A program made the position numbers and the translations under genes. Below are positions 22,201-35,602 of a stretch of DNA of 64,000 nucleotides, piece after piece. This DNA comes from Adiantum capillus-veneris (lineage: Eukaryota; Streptophyta; Polypodiopsida; Polypodiales; Pteridaceae), in NCBI GenBank assembly GCA_014529385.2, contig CM043967.1, positions 83,204,778 through 83,268,777 of the forward strand, in the 5' to 3' direction. Under the pieces are notes generated by a model, which saw only the letters and a list, made by a program, of their open reading frames with translations, was not told where the DNA came from and searched no databases. Position 1 is the first letter of the stretch; each line of letters begins with the position of its first letter.

Positions 22201-22576
22201 GAATGACCTCGAGGATGATTCAGATTCAGTCGAGACAATGGAGACTAGAACCAATACCACAAAGGGAAAGACCGACAAAGAAAACCGTAACATGGAACCA
22301 AATGAAAACCGAATAAGAGAAAACCATAAAGAGCCTCTGAAAACACCACAAGTGTTTCCAAATCCAATCCAAGACCCCCAAGATAAACCGCAGGGGCAAA
22401 AAGGGAAGAATCGTAAAAAGAAGATTGGGACGTACCCAAACCCTGTAGACGAGATTAAGCAGGTGAAACATCTAAGAGGTTTAGTGGAGGAGACTCAAAG
22501 GAAACTAGAACCAGAACCCATGCATGTAAAATTCATGACACAGTGTTTCCCACGCAAGTTCATCCACCCCACATGA
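19202..22576 (+). CDS. Gag of element C
   Basis: An intact 1124-residue frame starting MHLRSGRVLE, a start style common in plant Ty3/gypsy gag proteins. The order is an acidic/proline-rich N-terminal half and the capsid core at about residues 455-620 (KFNGDEDARKHIEVFEQV, GKAGDWYRTL, FLKEYI, FIRGLR). Four zinc knuckles follow: CSICLGPHSTSEC, CNTCGRYGHQAKDC, CYECGGPHRVAEC and CNRCGIDHLIAQC. Three have the shorter C-x2-C-x3-H-x4-C spacing. A basic K-rich segment (KKKKTRRKKSQ) and a C-terminal linker end it. The protease frame overlaps the end by at least 34 bases in the -1 frame. Confidence 0.92.
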   Translation: MHLRSGRVLEHEHIEGASVHTDTHYPSTISSRPSAGTQGSTTQDPKIAASDSSSDSEIMEAYPTQNTEREGHAPPEAPQPSTSMFSRFMETLGRATRSEPDANEAHEGGGEVESPFTSHVDPTPPKSVHVDILPTSYQEGPVELPPSEVPSRVPLVTSKTTGSNIASTSQETVNTSTLEGLFINDHWTYDLHTEVLTDLHSGHAYHVGWIEIVQSTSSATSIEDQQKMICNVIHGIIQSERQNRGVNILSTGPMRFLDTSKAQQPTLSQMETPLMSPMDPSYVISPGVSMQSEPPSENFSFPNLAQPSIKENTVLTPGISLTENVPMTSTVSAVPLPSVVVPNMGPRPYVPLAPYAHMAPTPPIVPLAYAPRVPLPSSYPSGPMPGYVPYPASSTHMPRPVPVPLPHMIPRVPPPALPPHIGDLAAFAQTIGRSIAENMRHASDREPRSKAVQIAKLTQKFNGDEDARKHIEVFEQVCDSLGERNELHKCNALSLTLSGKAGDWYRTLRVDEKTIYPTLRRLFLKEYIREGVLWGVASQLQKAERKEGESVRDFISRLKHLNSRCPVNERFNNNQLLDRFIRGLRNEGIYNGLVIRGITTWEDVTANAIQLEDNLMIAGMRVSTDTRSTSSQAIEYEPMTAKPIANEPKVFETFLTDLTKAIQESLKDNRPPQNSHMYPRREQQWCSICLGPHSTSECSTFRVKFNGTCNTCGRYGHQAKDCLMIKRMMANRPPVAWTNAPRAPVLMPAPPVEQLPQHMVPRSQNVVQATPLPPPVLGPQPPHPRVAPMNQVGCEPSNAYADGCEEEIDTSIAYGLDTLEECPIYYMEDCWGQVKPVYQAAALASRGQNINTQARRPPLQCYECGGPHRVAECPIRLQKNAAQMQMNQGSTSAMPILTCNRCGIDHLIAQCPYNPNAPKITPLNLVEIASVTSPIPPVAPAYAITRSMLQGPGHILEERDTASVIQAKKKKTRRKKSQNTENSKPSSKTNIGTGDDPVYMNDLEDDSDSVETMETRTNTTKGKTDKENRNMEPNENRIRENHKEPLKTPQVFPNPIQDPQDKPQGQKGKNRKKKIGTYPNPVDEIKQVKHLRGLVEETQRKLEPEPMHVKFMTQCFPRKFIHPT

Positions 22577-24380
22577 ACCATAGACCGTTAGCCATATCTA
22601 GTATCATCCAAGAAGGGAGTGAGGACAGGACATCAGAAAGTGAGCATACACCCTTCTTGTTGGAAAGGATGTTTAACGAAGGAATACCTGATCCCATTGA
22701 GGAATATGAGATTCCATCCTCACCAGTTCCTAGTCAAGGACCTACACCCTGCAAAACGCCAATGAATGTTGCCAAACTAGTGGACTTCATGTCTTCTGAG
22801 GTCCGAACCACGATCATAGCAAAGCTGTATGGAGATCCTGAGTTATTCCTTGCACTTCGAGCATTCCTTAATGGAGAGCTACGAACGGGATTACCGCAGT
22901 TTGCGCAACCAAATAGGCCTGACTCGATTATGATTGATGAGGAAAATCATGTGCAATCACTTGACTTAGATGGACACGAGTCTGTGATCGAGGTACCCAT
23001 TAACGAATTAGGGCAGTATTTTGAAGGCGACGAGTCTAATGCGACCCTACCCATCACTACCAAGGGATTAACTATAAAGGGAATTCTTGATGGTGGTGCG
23101 GGAGTTAGCATCGTTACAAAAGATTGTTGGGAATCCATGGGAAAACCCCGCCTCAGTGTTACTAACATTGTGGTAAAGATGGCAAATGGTACCATAGCCA
23201 AACCTATGGGGATGCTCAAGGATCTTAGATCAAAGTTCTAGGACACAAGGTACGACATACGTTCATTGTAATGGATTTCTCTAAACACCTTATGTCATAT
23301 GAAATGATTTTAGGATGACCATTCATGAGGGAAGCACAAATGGTTCACGATTGGTCTAAAAATCATGTCTATTTGCAATTCCAAGACTCTGTCCTTAGAG
23401 TGGATTTGGTGACTGGTAAGGTACACCCCTTAGGGAGTAAAACCATTATTGATCATCGCTCTGACACCACAGTTCACTCGGTCCCACTACAATATTGTTA
23501 CACTTGTAAGAAGGATACAGACATTGGCAAAGATTCTCCTTACATGGATGTGTTACCGGGTATGACGGAATCAGACAATGTGGATTGGGTCCACCTAGCA
23601 TCAACCATAGACACTTGGGGAAATAGGGGGACGACCTGGGTAACACCTGAGGGGGATGAAATGCCTATACCCTTAAATATGCTACAAGCAATGCGTATCG
23701 CTTCCGACAAGACTCATCCTAAGGTAACAAAGAAAACATACAAGTGGGTCCCTAAAACTTCTTTAGCGACCATAGCTAGTGCTAAAAAACAGAAGCCTTG
23801 TAAGAAACGTACCACTCGCTCCAAGAAAAGTAAGAAAATGTTGCGATGGATCCCTAAACGACTATTGGAAGCCCAAGGCTACTATCAAGGAAATGATCAA
23901 ATCTGGGTGCCAAAACGTAGATTGTGCTCTTACCTATCACCTGACCCAAGTGAGCCCAATCCCATAGCTCCAAAACGAATCAATGATCGTGGAAAGAAAA
24001 AAATCACAGAATGCTACACACCCGCTCCCGAGCTAGTTTGGGTACCAAAGAAAGAACGATTTGTTCCACCTAGCTCAGGAAGGGGGGAGTCCCATGAAGA
24101 TTCTAGCTCATCATGTAATACATCCATAGAGGTAAAAGCTTCTACACAGTCTCCATCTATAGTAGTGGACCTCAATGAAGCTACAAAAGAATCCACACCT
24201 CCCAGTGTTCAAGAATCACCTGATGAACCACTTCAAGTTCGATCCTGGGAGAGTACCTTACCACCCTTGCAACTTGACGAGGCACCTAGGGTAATAACAA
24301 ACTACTGGCAAAAATCCTCACCTATTACCAACTGGAACAATTGGTTTCAAAGGGTGACAAGCTCATTTCAAACGGTATGA
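22543..24380 (+). pseudogene. Retropepsin and W-x-P-K tail of element C
   Basis: The protease frame is -1 relative to gag. It contains GILDGGAGVSIVTKDCW, where the active site reads D-G-G rather than the usual D-S/T-G, a variant also seen in other plant elements. The frame is broken near 23240 and again at a TGA inside the ILG-R-PFM motif (about 23313, an Arg codon CGA turned TGA). It then stays open to 24380. The tail has four tryptophan motifs: KWVPKT, RWIPKR, IWVPKR and VWVPKK. Since the element is young, these lesions show that it moved with proteins supplied in trans, or that they arose after insertion. Confidence 0.8.
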
Positions 24381-26027
24381 CCTACCCAAGGAAGGGGGGA
24401 GTGTTTGCTGACAGTTATCATTCATTTGTTTCCCTCTCAACCTTTTTCCCTGACCTCTCAATTCCAATCTTAGGGAATGTACATATAAAGCTTTATACTC
24501 ACAAAAAAAAAAACAAAAAAAAAAAACAAAAAAAAAGAGCAAGAGCAATTAGCAAACGAGTATGCACATTAAAGTCAAAACATTGACTCAGACCTACACA
24601 TGTCACATTTGGTACAGTGAACCAGAAACCTATGCCATGAAACACCTTTGATCCTCATCACTTGAGTGATGGAGGGTAGGTAAGATTAGTACGATAGGAG
24701 TGTTTCTGTTTTAGAGTTGAGTGATTAGAAAAGTTCTCTTTTCCCACTGATGTGCCTCCTAGAGGTATTGTTTGTGTTTCATAGTGTGTACAGGAGCGTG
24801 TTGCTATTGATAGGATTTGGACCTTCATGGAACCTTTCTCTCGTTCACACTTCATATCAAGCGCGACCATCAACACAAACAGGTGTTTCTTGTCCATTAG
24901 CATTGCCCTTATCTTTTTTGCATCTATGTTTGTCTGCTTTGATTGTGATTGGTAGCATACTATTCAGCGCATTGGCTTAGTATCCAACATTTAATTCAAT
25001 GCAATCTTTTGTCATAATCACTTGTTTAGGTGTAAAAATCAAGCAGTCCGACTAAGCTAGTTTGACCAAGCTAGGTATTAGAAATCTTCTCTTAATACCA
25101 TGGGGAATGCCTTCCTAATAAACAATGGTTACTTAGGTTCTTAATCCGATTTAGGCAGCATTGTGTGAAATGTACTAGGGCTTTCTAGTGGGCTTAACCC
25201 TATTGACCTTTAGCTTAAGTATTATAAAGGGATTTTACTAATGTGATGAGCCTGGGGAGTGTAACAATGTTATATGACCCCCCAAAGTTACAAAATTAAA
25301 ATGCTGAAAATGAACAAACAAAAAATCAAAGTGCCACAATGTAAAATTTTAAGCTGGAAGAGAAATCTCAGCTTGATTTGGTACTTCACTCACATGTATT
25401 GCCTATGGTACTAGAGCCCTAGAGGTTCCCAGTGTGGGCGCTTTTCCTTGAAAAGCAAAAAACCCAAGGCATACAAAATAAGCACACACATCATAATTGA
25501 ATCACTGTGAAAAGACCTTGGGGGGTCAAAGAAAAAGTAATCAGTCAGGCGATGATTTCATGAGAAATTCCTTTTATGGTAGCTTAACTACAAGGTTTTC
25601 TAGATATAGCCTCTAGTCAGCCCTTGAACATGAATACTTGGCTCTCGCGATTAAACAACTTAATTGACCACAGAAAATTAAGAAGCTTACCCATGGTATT
25701 AATATTCGATCTCTAGTGCTTTTCGACCGTCATATTAGCGACCCCAGACTTGTTTAATTTTTTACCTTTACATCTGTTTATGCATTTGATTACATTGCAA
25801 TTTAATGTTCATTGCTACCAAATTGTTTGAAATTCTTTGACCAATCAATTTTTCTACCTAAAACTGCATATGATTTTTAAGAGAATGCAATTACTGTGCC
25901 AATGTTGTTTGATTTTGCAGTGACTGAAGAAGGCTAGGGACATTCATCTCAAATGCTCTTCCACCTCGACGACCCAGCTTCAACTCAATAGCTTCCGAGG
26001 ACGGAATCTACATCAGGAAGGGGGGCA
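24381..26027 (+). other. 3' untranslated region and polypurine tract of element C
   Basis: 1.6 kb with no gene I can support. A-rich tract at 24503-24535. It ends with the polypurine tract AGGAAGGGGGG at 26015-26025, immediately before the 3' LTR. Confidence 0.75.
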
Positions 26028-26323
26028 TGTTAACCCTCATGGCACACGGACACCCATCACCTACGATGGACGCGTATTATGTATTTGGTAGAGTCAGGTA
26101 CCGGGCTTGTCGGACCAATAGGGAAAGGTAGAGTGATCGCCGATGAGAGGCGCACTTTAACTTGGACATTCAAAGGATTAGTTGGTTAAGCATGGGCGCC
26201 CAAGTGTGAATGGGGTGAGCTCCTATAAAAGCCAACTAAACCTAATTTTTACTCATTCTCTCATTTGTGCAATTGAAGAGTGCTCTTGCTCCATCTCCAT
26301 CTTCTTCTTCTTCTTCACCTCCT

Positions 26324-26386
<63 letters not shown>

Positions 26387-26631
26387 TGTGTGTGCGATCG
26401 AGCATTACGAAGGCACGACGGCGGCGAAGCGGTTGAGCGCGGCACGACTGCAGCTTCTTCTTCATCGCGGCGAGGAATCCACCACGAAGGCGAGCGTAGA
26501 GCGGTGAGTGACACACCCTTTGTTTTCTTGAGCTTGCTAGTTTAGGCTTGTTGTGTGCTTGGAGCCGTTTGTGGCTCGCATACGGTGTATTGGCAAGTCC
26601 CTTGCTTCGACAGTGCGGCAAGGAGCGCACA
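26028..26631 (+). repeat. 3' LTR of element C
   Basis: 604 bp, essentially identical to the 5' LTR except for a longer GA run at 26340-26382. Followed by the AGTAC duplication. Confidence 0.95.
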
Positions 26632-26636
26632 AGTAC

Positions 26637-28774
<2,138 letters not shown>

Positions 28775-29730
28775 TGTTGACCGCTGGGTCAACAACACAA
28801 CATAACTCAAGTTTCGTACCAAAGTCCTATCTTTTGCGAGTTATGAAATGCTGTGGATTATGGCTATAAACGTCATTTGTAATGAGTAGTTATTCTAGTT
28901 TCAAAAGCCAGGGTGCAATGGCACTTCCAGATTGTAAATACAAAGCCATTTGACCCATTCAACCCCATTTTTGGTTAAACCTAAGGTAGCCTTAGTATAT
29001 AAGGTACCTAGGTCATTTTGTAAAAGGAGGACTTTTCATAATCAAAACTTAGCGCTGCCGTCTACTGTGTGTGAGAGAGAAAGAGAGTGAGCGTGAGCTT
29101 TATCCTCTCGCTACGCCCGGCTCGCTCAACACATTTGAGATCCGACTGCACCATTGCTGTAGGCTCGAGGAGAGCTACGCGACAACGCCAAGCATTCCAC
29201 GCAAGATGAAGCGCACACGCCGACGCATCTACGAGCTATTTGTGGCCGTAAGTGTATCAAACAATGTGTGTTTTCTGCGTGCTAGTAGTCTATAGAATCG
29301 TGGCGACATAAGCTACGCATAGGTACTCATAAATTTCAATTTCGGGCACTTTAAAAATTCTGTTCTATCTCCTACGTGTTTTTCGCAGACGGGTTTAGAG
29401 TGAGGGTTTTGAGTGTAGAAGCGTAGGGACAGGTGTATCCTAGTGAGGGGATGCTGTTCCTTAAGTTTCGTACAAATCTGGCATGATTAGGTGAGTAACC
29501 TTCCGTATGTGTGTATGTGGCTAGGTGGTGTAGTTGAGAGCAGTGAGGTTTTTGATTGTGGTTTAGTTGGCCTTCCAGAGTGTTGTATGTGTAGGATGGT
29601 CTCAGGCTGACAAGCTAAAGAGATTTCCTCCGTGTGCCTATCGTGTCATCTGTGTCCTCGATTGACATTATGTTGATCTAGGTAGTGTTTGCATGCACTT
29701 CATGGGTGTGTGAGTCGCTCCCGTCCAGCA
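28775..29730 (+). repeat. 3' LTR of element A (complete)
   Basis: 956 bp from TGTTGACCGCTGGG to CCGTCCAGCA. TATATAAGG at 28996 is the TATA box. It gives the full-length reference for the cut-off 5' copy. Confidence 0.9.
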
Positions 29731-30890
29731 TACCGAAACATGCTTCAAATTGATCTCACACATGTGATAAATATTATATTTTTATTATGCCTTGTCTAGT
29801 CCATTGGTCACGCACACATAGATTCGCCAATCTAGGCAGTGTGTAGATACTCATCTTGGTGCAGATCCGTCGATTTAGGTAGCACACTAATAAACTTCAG
29901 ATTTATGATTTTTAAACAATATCCAACGCAGATCCGCCAATTTAGGCAGCATTAGTGTAGAGTCACCAATTTAGGCAACACACTTTATTGGTGTAGACTC
30001 GCCGGATGAGGCAAGACCGATCACAAAATCATGCTGCAGTGGCTGGCCACCACTGTAACTGGTGTGATTTTCTTACCCGGGTATACAAAATGAAGGATAT
30101 TTGGATTTGGATCTGAATTTCTGATGACAGATATTTGGATTTGGATTTGGAAAGGGTATATGATGAAATTTTTTTCGCGATAGTATTTCTGGAATGGACA
30201 TTGAGATTGATGAAAATTGATTATTGAATGATGAGAGTGACCACTAATATCCTGGTTCGTCAGGGTATGACATATACTGCTTATTCTAGTGGTATGGGAC
30301 ACTAGAATAGGTAGTATGTGGATGACGGCAGGCATAAGCAATGTTGTCTAATTTTATGGATTTGTCTTTTACTATTTGATACATATTTCTAATAATTGTT
30401 TTTGACAAGTATTGTTTGCATATTTTTATCTTGCGCAACTGAGGACAGTTGCTTTCCGACGGAGAGATATGTTATAGAATTGATATTTTATTATTTATTG
30501 CAGCTAACACGTGGAAAAGACTAGACCAAGCTAAGCCTATGCGAATGAAAAAAATAAAAATAAAAATATATATGTATCGTACATTTTATTATTCAAGTGC
30601 TTTTATGAGCTTTGGCCATTTATGACCGGCTGGCCAGTTTGTAATCACTTTGACCATTTAAGAAATCTATAAATGAAATACGTGCAAGAGGGAAATGGTC
30701 ACTCTTGCACGGGGGGAGATTACACCCAGCGCATGTGTCTATTCTTCTCCCTCTCCTCTCTCTCTCTCTCTCTTGCCGTGCAGGTGTGGCACTTCGCTCT
30801 AGGAGGCGCATCTGCACATGCTCTTCTTCTCTCTCTCGCTTGATGTCTCTCTATGTTGTGTATACCGTGGAATATGTGCAAGGATGGTTA
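29731..30890. other. Intergenic DNA with a diverged short repeat and a hairpin
   Basis: No gene seen. Between about 29818 and 30020 the block AGATCCGCCAATTTAGGCAG occurs about five times in diverged form (29819, 29862, 29930, 29963, 29995), at 32-66 bp spacing. At 30681-30711 CGTGCAAGAG and its reverse complement CTCTTGCACG form a hairpin with an 11-base loop, followed by a G-run that could be a polypurine tract of an old element. Confidence 0.5.
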
Positions 30891-30929
30891 TCAGGTATTC
30901 AACTTTGTCGATTTATGGGCTTGCAATAT

Positions 30930-32014
30930 GTTGTTTTCTCTATTTTGCAGGGCCACCGCGTTCTTCGTTTGTAGCACTTCTTGAAGCAAGACTGCTCTAA
31001 GGCAGTCTCCACAAGAATCACATTGGACCTCAAATGGTTTTGAGAGATCCGGTAGTGTAAGCACATGTTGAGAGGTAAGCTTCCATTTGAGATTCTCAAA
31101 GGAATTTTTCTCTTTTGCAGTCCATGTATACTTAACGTTCTTTTTTGTTAAGTCATGTAATGATACTGCTATTTGTGAAAATTTTTCTATTAAGCGTCTA
31201 TAGTATGCACACATACCAAGAAAGCTTCGTAGCTCATGTAGATTCCTTGGATTAGGCCATCCTTTTATTTCCTCTAACTTTGTTGGATCCATACAGATAC
31301 CATCTTGAGAGATAATGTGACCTGAGTATTGAATCTCTTGAAGGAAGGATTCACTCTTCTTTTGATTAATGAAAAGTTTATTCTTCCTCGAAGCTTGAAA
31401 GATTACCTAGAGATGTTGCTTATGCTCCTCAAGAGATTTGGAGTAGATGATAATATCATTGAAGAACACTCCAACAAACTTGCGATGGGGTCTAAAAATT
31501 TTCTCCATTAGGCGGTTGAATGTGGCCGGAGCATTTGTCAAGCCAAAAGGGATGGCAAGATATTCATAAAGACCAAATGTTGTACGAAAAGTGATCTTTA
31601 CAATATGTTTATTGACTATCTTTATTTGATGATAGCCACTTTTAAGGTCAATCCTACTGAAGTAGGTAAATCCTTGTAGCTTATCAAATGTATCTTCCAC
31701 CCGCGGCACGGGAAATTTGTTTTGGAAAGTGATCCTATTGAGTGCTCTATAGTCAACACACATACAATATATGCGTCTTTGTTTTTTACTAAAAGGACTA
31801 GTGAACAAAAGGGAGAGGATCTAGGACTCACCATCCCCTTATCCACCAGTTCATGTACTTGCCTCATAATCTGAGCTTGGAAAACTCGATAAGGAGGCTT
31901 ATTAGGCGATGAGCTCCTAGGTAGAAGCTCTATTCCATGGTCATCATTTGGAGGTAACTCTCCAGGGATGTCATCGATAAAAACATCTTGAAATTTATTT
32001 AGGAAATTAGACAA
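30930..32014 (-). pseudogene. Ty3/gypsy reverse transcriptase and RNase H start (fragment E)
   Basis: Read on the minus strand: ELLPRSSSPNKPPYR, HELVDKGMVSPRSSPF, VDYRALNRITFQNKFPVPR, FSRIDLKSGYHQIKI and FGLTNAPATFNRLM. Next are FFNDIIIYS (the catalytic box, usually x-x-DD, here N-D), then SFLGMCAYYRRLI and QCDSCGDCLRAVLLQE (start of RNase H). There is at least one frameshift near 31740 and stops near 31405. It is a decayed pol fragment from a family different from copy D further on. Confidence 0.85.
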
Positions 32015-32371
32015 CTCTAAATCCTCTTGATTCCGACCATTTCCATTGGATAAACCATTAGGAACTGTTGAATCCTTTGCAAAAATGGATTAACAACCTT
32101 ATCATCTATTGTCAGTGTCCATTCAAGGACTCTGTCTAGCAATTCAATACTGCTGGGATGAGGGGGTAACTAGAAAAATTCTTGATCATGGAAATTGGCT
32201 GATTTTTAGTTTCGTACCATCTGCCTAGCCCCAACATAGAGCATCTGGAAGCGTTCTAAATAAGAGAAAATAGTTTCGTCTTCCAAAAACCTCCTTGTGA
32301 TGGGTGCTTCTTGATGCCTTAATATTTTATTGAGTGTAATCAGTTGTAGAGAATGCTGATATCTCTGTTGG

Positions 32372-32746
32372 TTAGTGATGTTTGATGTTGTAGTTCTCGT
32401 TGGTCCCTAGGTGTAGTGTTTTGCGAGGTTCCACTAGTATGCTACTGGGCATCAGTCTCTGATTCTGGTCTTCACCAGCAACAGTATTTCCTTTATCAAC
32501 ACCATTGCTCGTAGCTGGAGCCGACCCTCCAGCTCCCAAGACTGATGGTGGGGAAGGGGGAATATCATCATCATGGTCATCAGGTTTATCTGGATTGTCC
32601 CCTATATCTTCTTCCTCTTTCTCTTCGTCGAAATCTTCTTGATGATTATTCTGAGTATTGATATAATTAGTTATGGCATGATTCACCAGTGTTGTGCTGT
32701 AATCCTTTACTTTGTCCTGCAAATCATTCTGAATGGAGTCAATCAC
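32372..32746 (-). pseudogene. Unrecognised acidic reading frame in pol debris
   Basis: About 124 codons with an acidic block EEKEEEDIGDNPDKPDDHDDD followed by a proline/serine linker. No domain recognised. By position it belongs either to the start of fragment E or to the 3' end of element D. Confidence 0.3.
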
Positions 32747-33169
32747 TACTGGAGAAGATCTTTAAGATTGAGTGTAACAAGACCTTGAGGATTGATTATA
32801 TCAGTAATATTTTGGTAAATATACTTCTCCAATACAAAGTGCTTTAATAGAGTGTGCATTTTGAGTAGCTCTTTATAATTAATTTGCTTCATGCTTAACA
32901 GGTTTTGAAAAATTTCAGCATCAGTCTGAGCTTTTTCCTTTGCTTTGAACGTTTTCTAGATTTCAACCTAAGAAGCTTAGTCTCTAGAGCATTGACGGCC
33001 GAGCTGTTTGGGCTTCTTTAATCCGATGGCAAAGATCTTGGTCATCAAGTTCCCTTTAAGCTTGCCAAGTCTTAGTTTTAGCTGTGGCCAATTCTGCTTT
33101 GTAGTTTTCTAATTCGGTGCTGGACATTGATGCTTCCATCATTTGTCCGAGGGAATGTACAATAGTATT

Positions 33170-33604
33170 CTAGGATGTTTGAATAGCAACAAAGCATCCA
33201 TCCATAAAAGTGGCTATATCAAAATTTTCTGGCTCATAAACTAGCACATGAGCCGGGTATGGAAGGGTTGCTCTATCTGGTTTCCGCAATACAATCCTAC
33301 CCTTCATAATATTTTTCTGCAGACGTTGGAGCCGGTCACACTTTACTATTGGTAAAGCTGACTTACTGCTTTGCTGACTTGGAGGAGTAGTATATACTTT
33401 ATCCTTTCCTTTGTGAGTCTTATCTACTGGCATTGACTGCTCAGCAGGCTGGGTTTCTGGAGGCACAATGGAAGATGTTGGTTTGCCAAATCTTTTGTGC
33501 AAATCCTTCAGTACCTCAGAGCTTTTAGCCAAACTAATCCTAGGTTTTTTAGGGATACTGGCCTTAGTAGCTTCACCAGTTCTTTTTTGACCCACATCAA
33601 CCAA
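33170..33604 (-). pseudogene. Unrecognised basic reading frame in pol debris
   Basis: About 144 codons, K/P/S-rich with KDLHKRFGKPTSS, ending RATLPYPAHVLVYEPENF. No domain recognised. It lies downstream of the integrase of copy D on the same strand, so an extra 3' reading frame of that element is possible. Confidence 0.3.
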
Positions 33605-34277
33605 TTGTTGACCTGGATGTGTATCCTGGTCTGATTCTTCATCATCGGAAGATATTGTAACCTTTTTAGATGGTGCACCAGGTGCCTGAGGGTTTCACTC
33701 TATATACAAAGCATGACGCCACCTGCAAGCGGACAAATTTGATAAAAACCCTATATACGACTCATATTAGGGAATATGACCCCCCTTTCTTTGCTTATAC
33801 AAAAATCAATGCAAAAAACTATCATATCCCTATCTTACACATAATATTTAGGTCTCACATGATCTAACTGAGTAAAAATATTCAAAGAGCGTGTAGCATA
33901 GTGACTGGCAACGTACTAAGAAACCACTTCTGTTGATAACTAGATGTACCCTCAATGTGTCTTAGTTTGAATTTCAAACTAAGTGCCCGTTCAGCCTACA
34001 CTCTAGCTACTTGTCCAATTTTGACCCATCTAAATTACTCATAAAACATGGTCTAGGTTCTCTATGTAAATTTGCATTTATACAAACTCATTATAGCTTT
34101 CATCCCTCAATAAATGAACTATAATCACAAAACAACAATTGATTTAAAGCAGTTTTAGTTCTTGCATGTATCTTTGTAGCTATTGACGCACAAGTTTGAT
34201 GGCAGACTCTTTTGGGAAGCCATGATTTTGAAACACAAAAACTTCCTCTCATTTTTCCCTTTTCTCACTTCTCCCCT

Positions 34278-34278
<1 letters not shown>

Positions 34279-34322
<44 letters not shown>
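34279..34322. repeat. 44-base C homopolymer
   Basis: An uninterrupted run of C on the plus strand, G on the minus strand. Neighbours are ordinary AT-rich retroelement debris. Such long C runs are rare and the true length may be misread. Confidence 0.9.
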
Positions 34323-34397
34323 ATAAATATGATACCCCCTCCCTTATTTTTAAGCTTGGGAGATAAATTATTGGGGGTCTGTCCCTAACTTATACGC

Positions 34398-34667
34398 TTA
34401 TGTAACTTGTAAAAAACCCTCCCTTGCACTTACCTGGTGCGGTAAGTTTTCCATGGTGAATCCCCCGGGACAAGGTAATGTTTCCCAGGCTTGTTTGACT
34501 TTCTGATGAGGATCTGGACCTTGAGCCCAGTAGAGAAATTGCCAAACATACCAAGCTTTGAACATATTTTGTGATTTTAGCTTGGTAGTTTGCTGCAACA
34601 CACTGGTAGCAAAAAATTGACTGAGATTGATAGGAGCATGAGGGTTCAGTATCTTTGCCAGTAGCAT
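34398..34667 (-). pseudogene. Unrecognised reading frame downstream of integrase (copy D)
   Basis: About 89 codons, with HAPINLSQFFATSVLQQT and MFKAWYVWQFLYWAQG. It sits in the slot after integrase where some plant gypsy elements have an extra frame. No family recognised. Confidence 0.3.
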
Positions 34668-35151
34668 GGCAAAGAGATTTTTAGAGATGTAGGTGGGATT
34701 GTTCTTCAGACTGATGGCTTCAGCAATAAATCAACATACTGAAGGGCATTCCAATGCTGCTACTGGAACCCCTTAGCCACCAACTTTCCTCTTCTCTCTA
34801 GCCTGCTCATCTTCGACCTGCTCCGGTGTAACTGGACAGGGTTTCTTCTCATGAGGTAGTCAAAAATCATAAGAGATTTCACCAGTTGTGACTTGCAATT
34901 AGACTCCATTGACTATAGCAGTACCATGGTTAGCATCAAATGTATCTAGCACTTGCTTATGATTTCTGCGTCAAAATCAAGTTTTGTGCCCTCAACCACT
35001 ACTTGCAAATCCCAAAGCTTTAAGAGCTTTACTGCTTGGTCGGTGAATACATATTTGTGAATCTTGTTGTACTAAATGGAAGGTATAGTTTCTGTGATAG
35101 TATTGATCACTACTGTAGCTTCATCCATAAAGCAATCTTAAGTTTAACATC

Positions 35152-35602
35152 TCATTGGTGTGGCTCCTTCTGAACTATCTTTGTTAGAATATTCTTAATG
35201 GTTTTATTACTTCTCTCTGCTTGACCATTGCATCGGGGATAATATGGAGTGGATTTTCCATGTTTGACTGAAAGCATGTCCATCAATATTTCCATAGCAT
35301 CATCAATAAAATGTATACCTTGGTCAGATTCAATTTTGATAGGACAGCCATACCGACATATGATATTTTCAAAAACAAAAGCAACAATAGATTTAACAGA
35401 ATTATTTGAAAAAGCCTTGGCCTCCACCCATTTGCGAATATAACAAGTAGCCATTAAAATGTACCGATTCTTTCTGGGAGTGACTTTCTTAAATGGCCCC
35501 ATAAAATCTAGACCCCATTTCATAAATATTCCCAAAGGTTGTACTGTAGTGAGAGGAGTCATATATGCTTCTGTAGGTCTACCCATCCTTGGCATGCATC
35601 AC
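35152..35602 (-). pseudogene. Integrase catalytic core of Ty3/gypsy copy D
   Basis: Minus strand: the CQ of the zinc domain, then RMGRPTEAYMTPL, WGLDFMGPF (first Asp), IESDQGIHF (second Asp) and YYPRCNGQAERSNKTIKN (Glu), a complete D-D-E set. A one-base loss just after CQ shifts the frame. The upstream zinc-binding half is at 49577-49762, moved away by the element B insertion. Confidence 0.9.

Larger units (their letters stand above)
17603..26631 (+). mobile_element. Element C: young gag-protease LTR retrotransposon nested in element A
   Basis: LTRs 17603-18191 and 26028-26631 are flanked by a perfect 5-bp duplication AGTAC (17598-17602 and 26632-26636). Apart from the length of a GA microsatellite I see one substitution between the LTRs (AAGGG/AAAGG near 17751/26174), so the insertion is recent. 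Primer site, gag, retropepsin and polypurine tract are present; RT, RNase H and integrase are not. It is a second TR-GAG-type element, from a different family than A and B. Confidence 0.95.

Noticed and set aside
30681-30711. Rho-independent terminator
   Set aside because: Hairpin is real but this is a plant nuclear region; no T-run follows.
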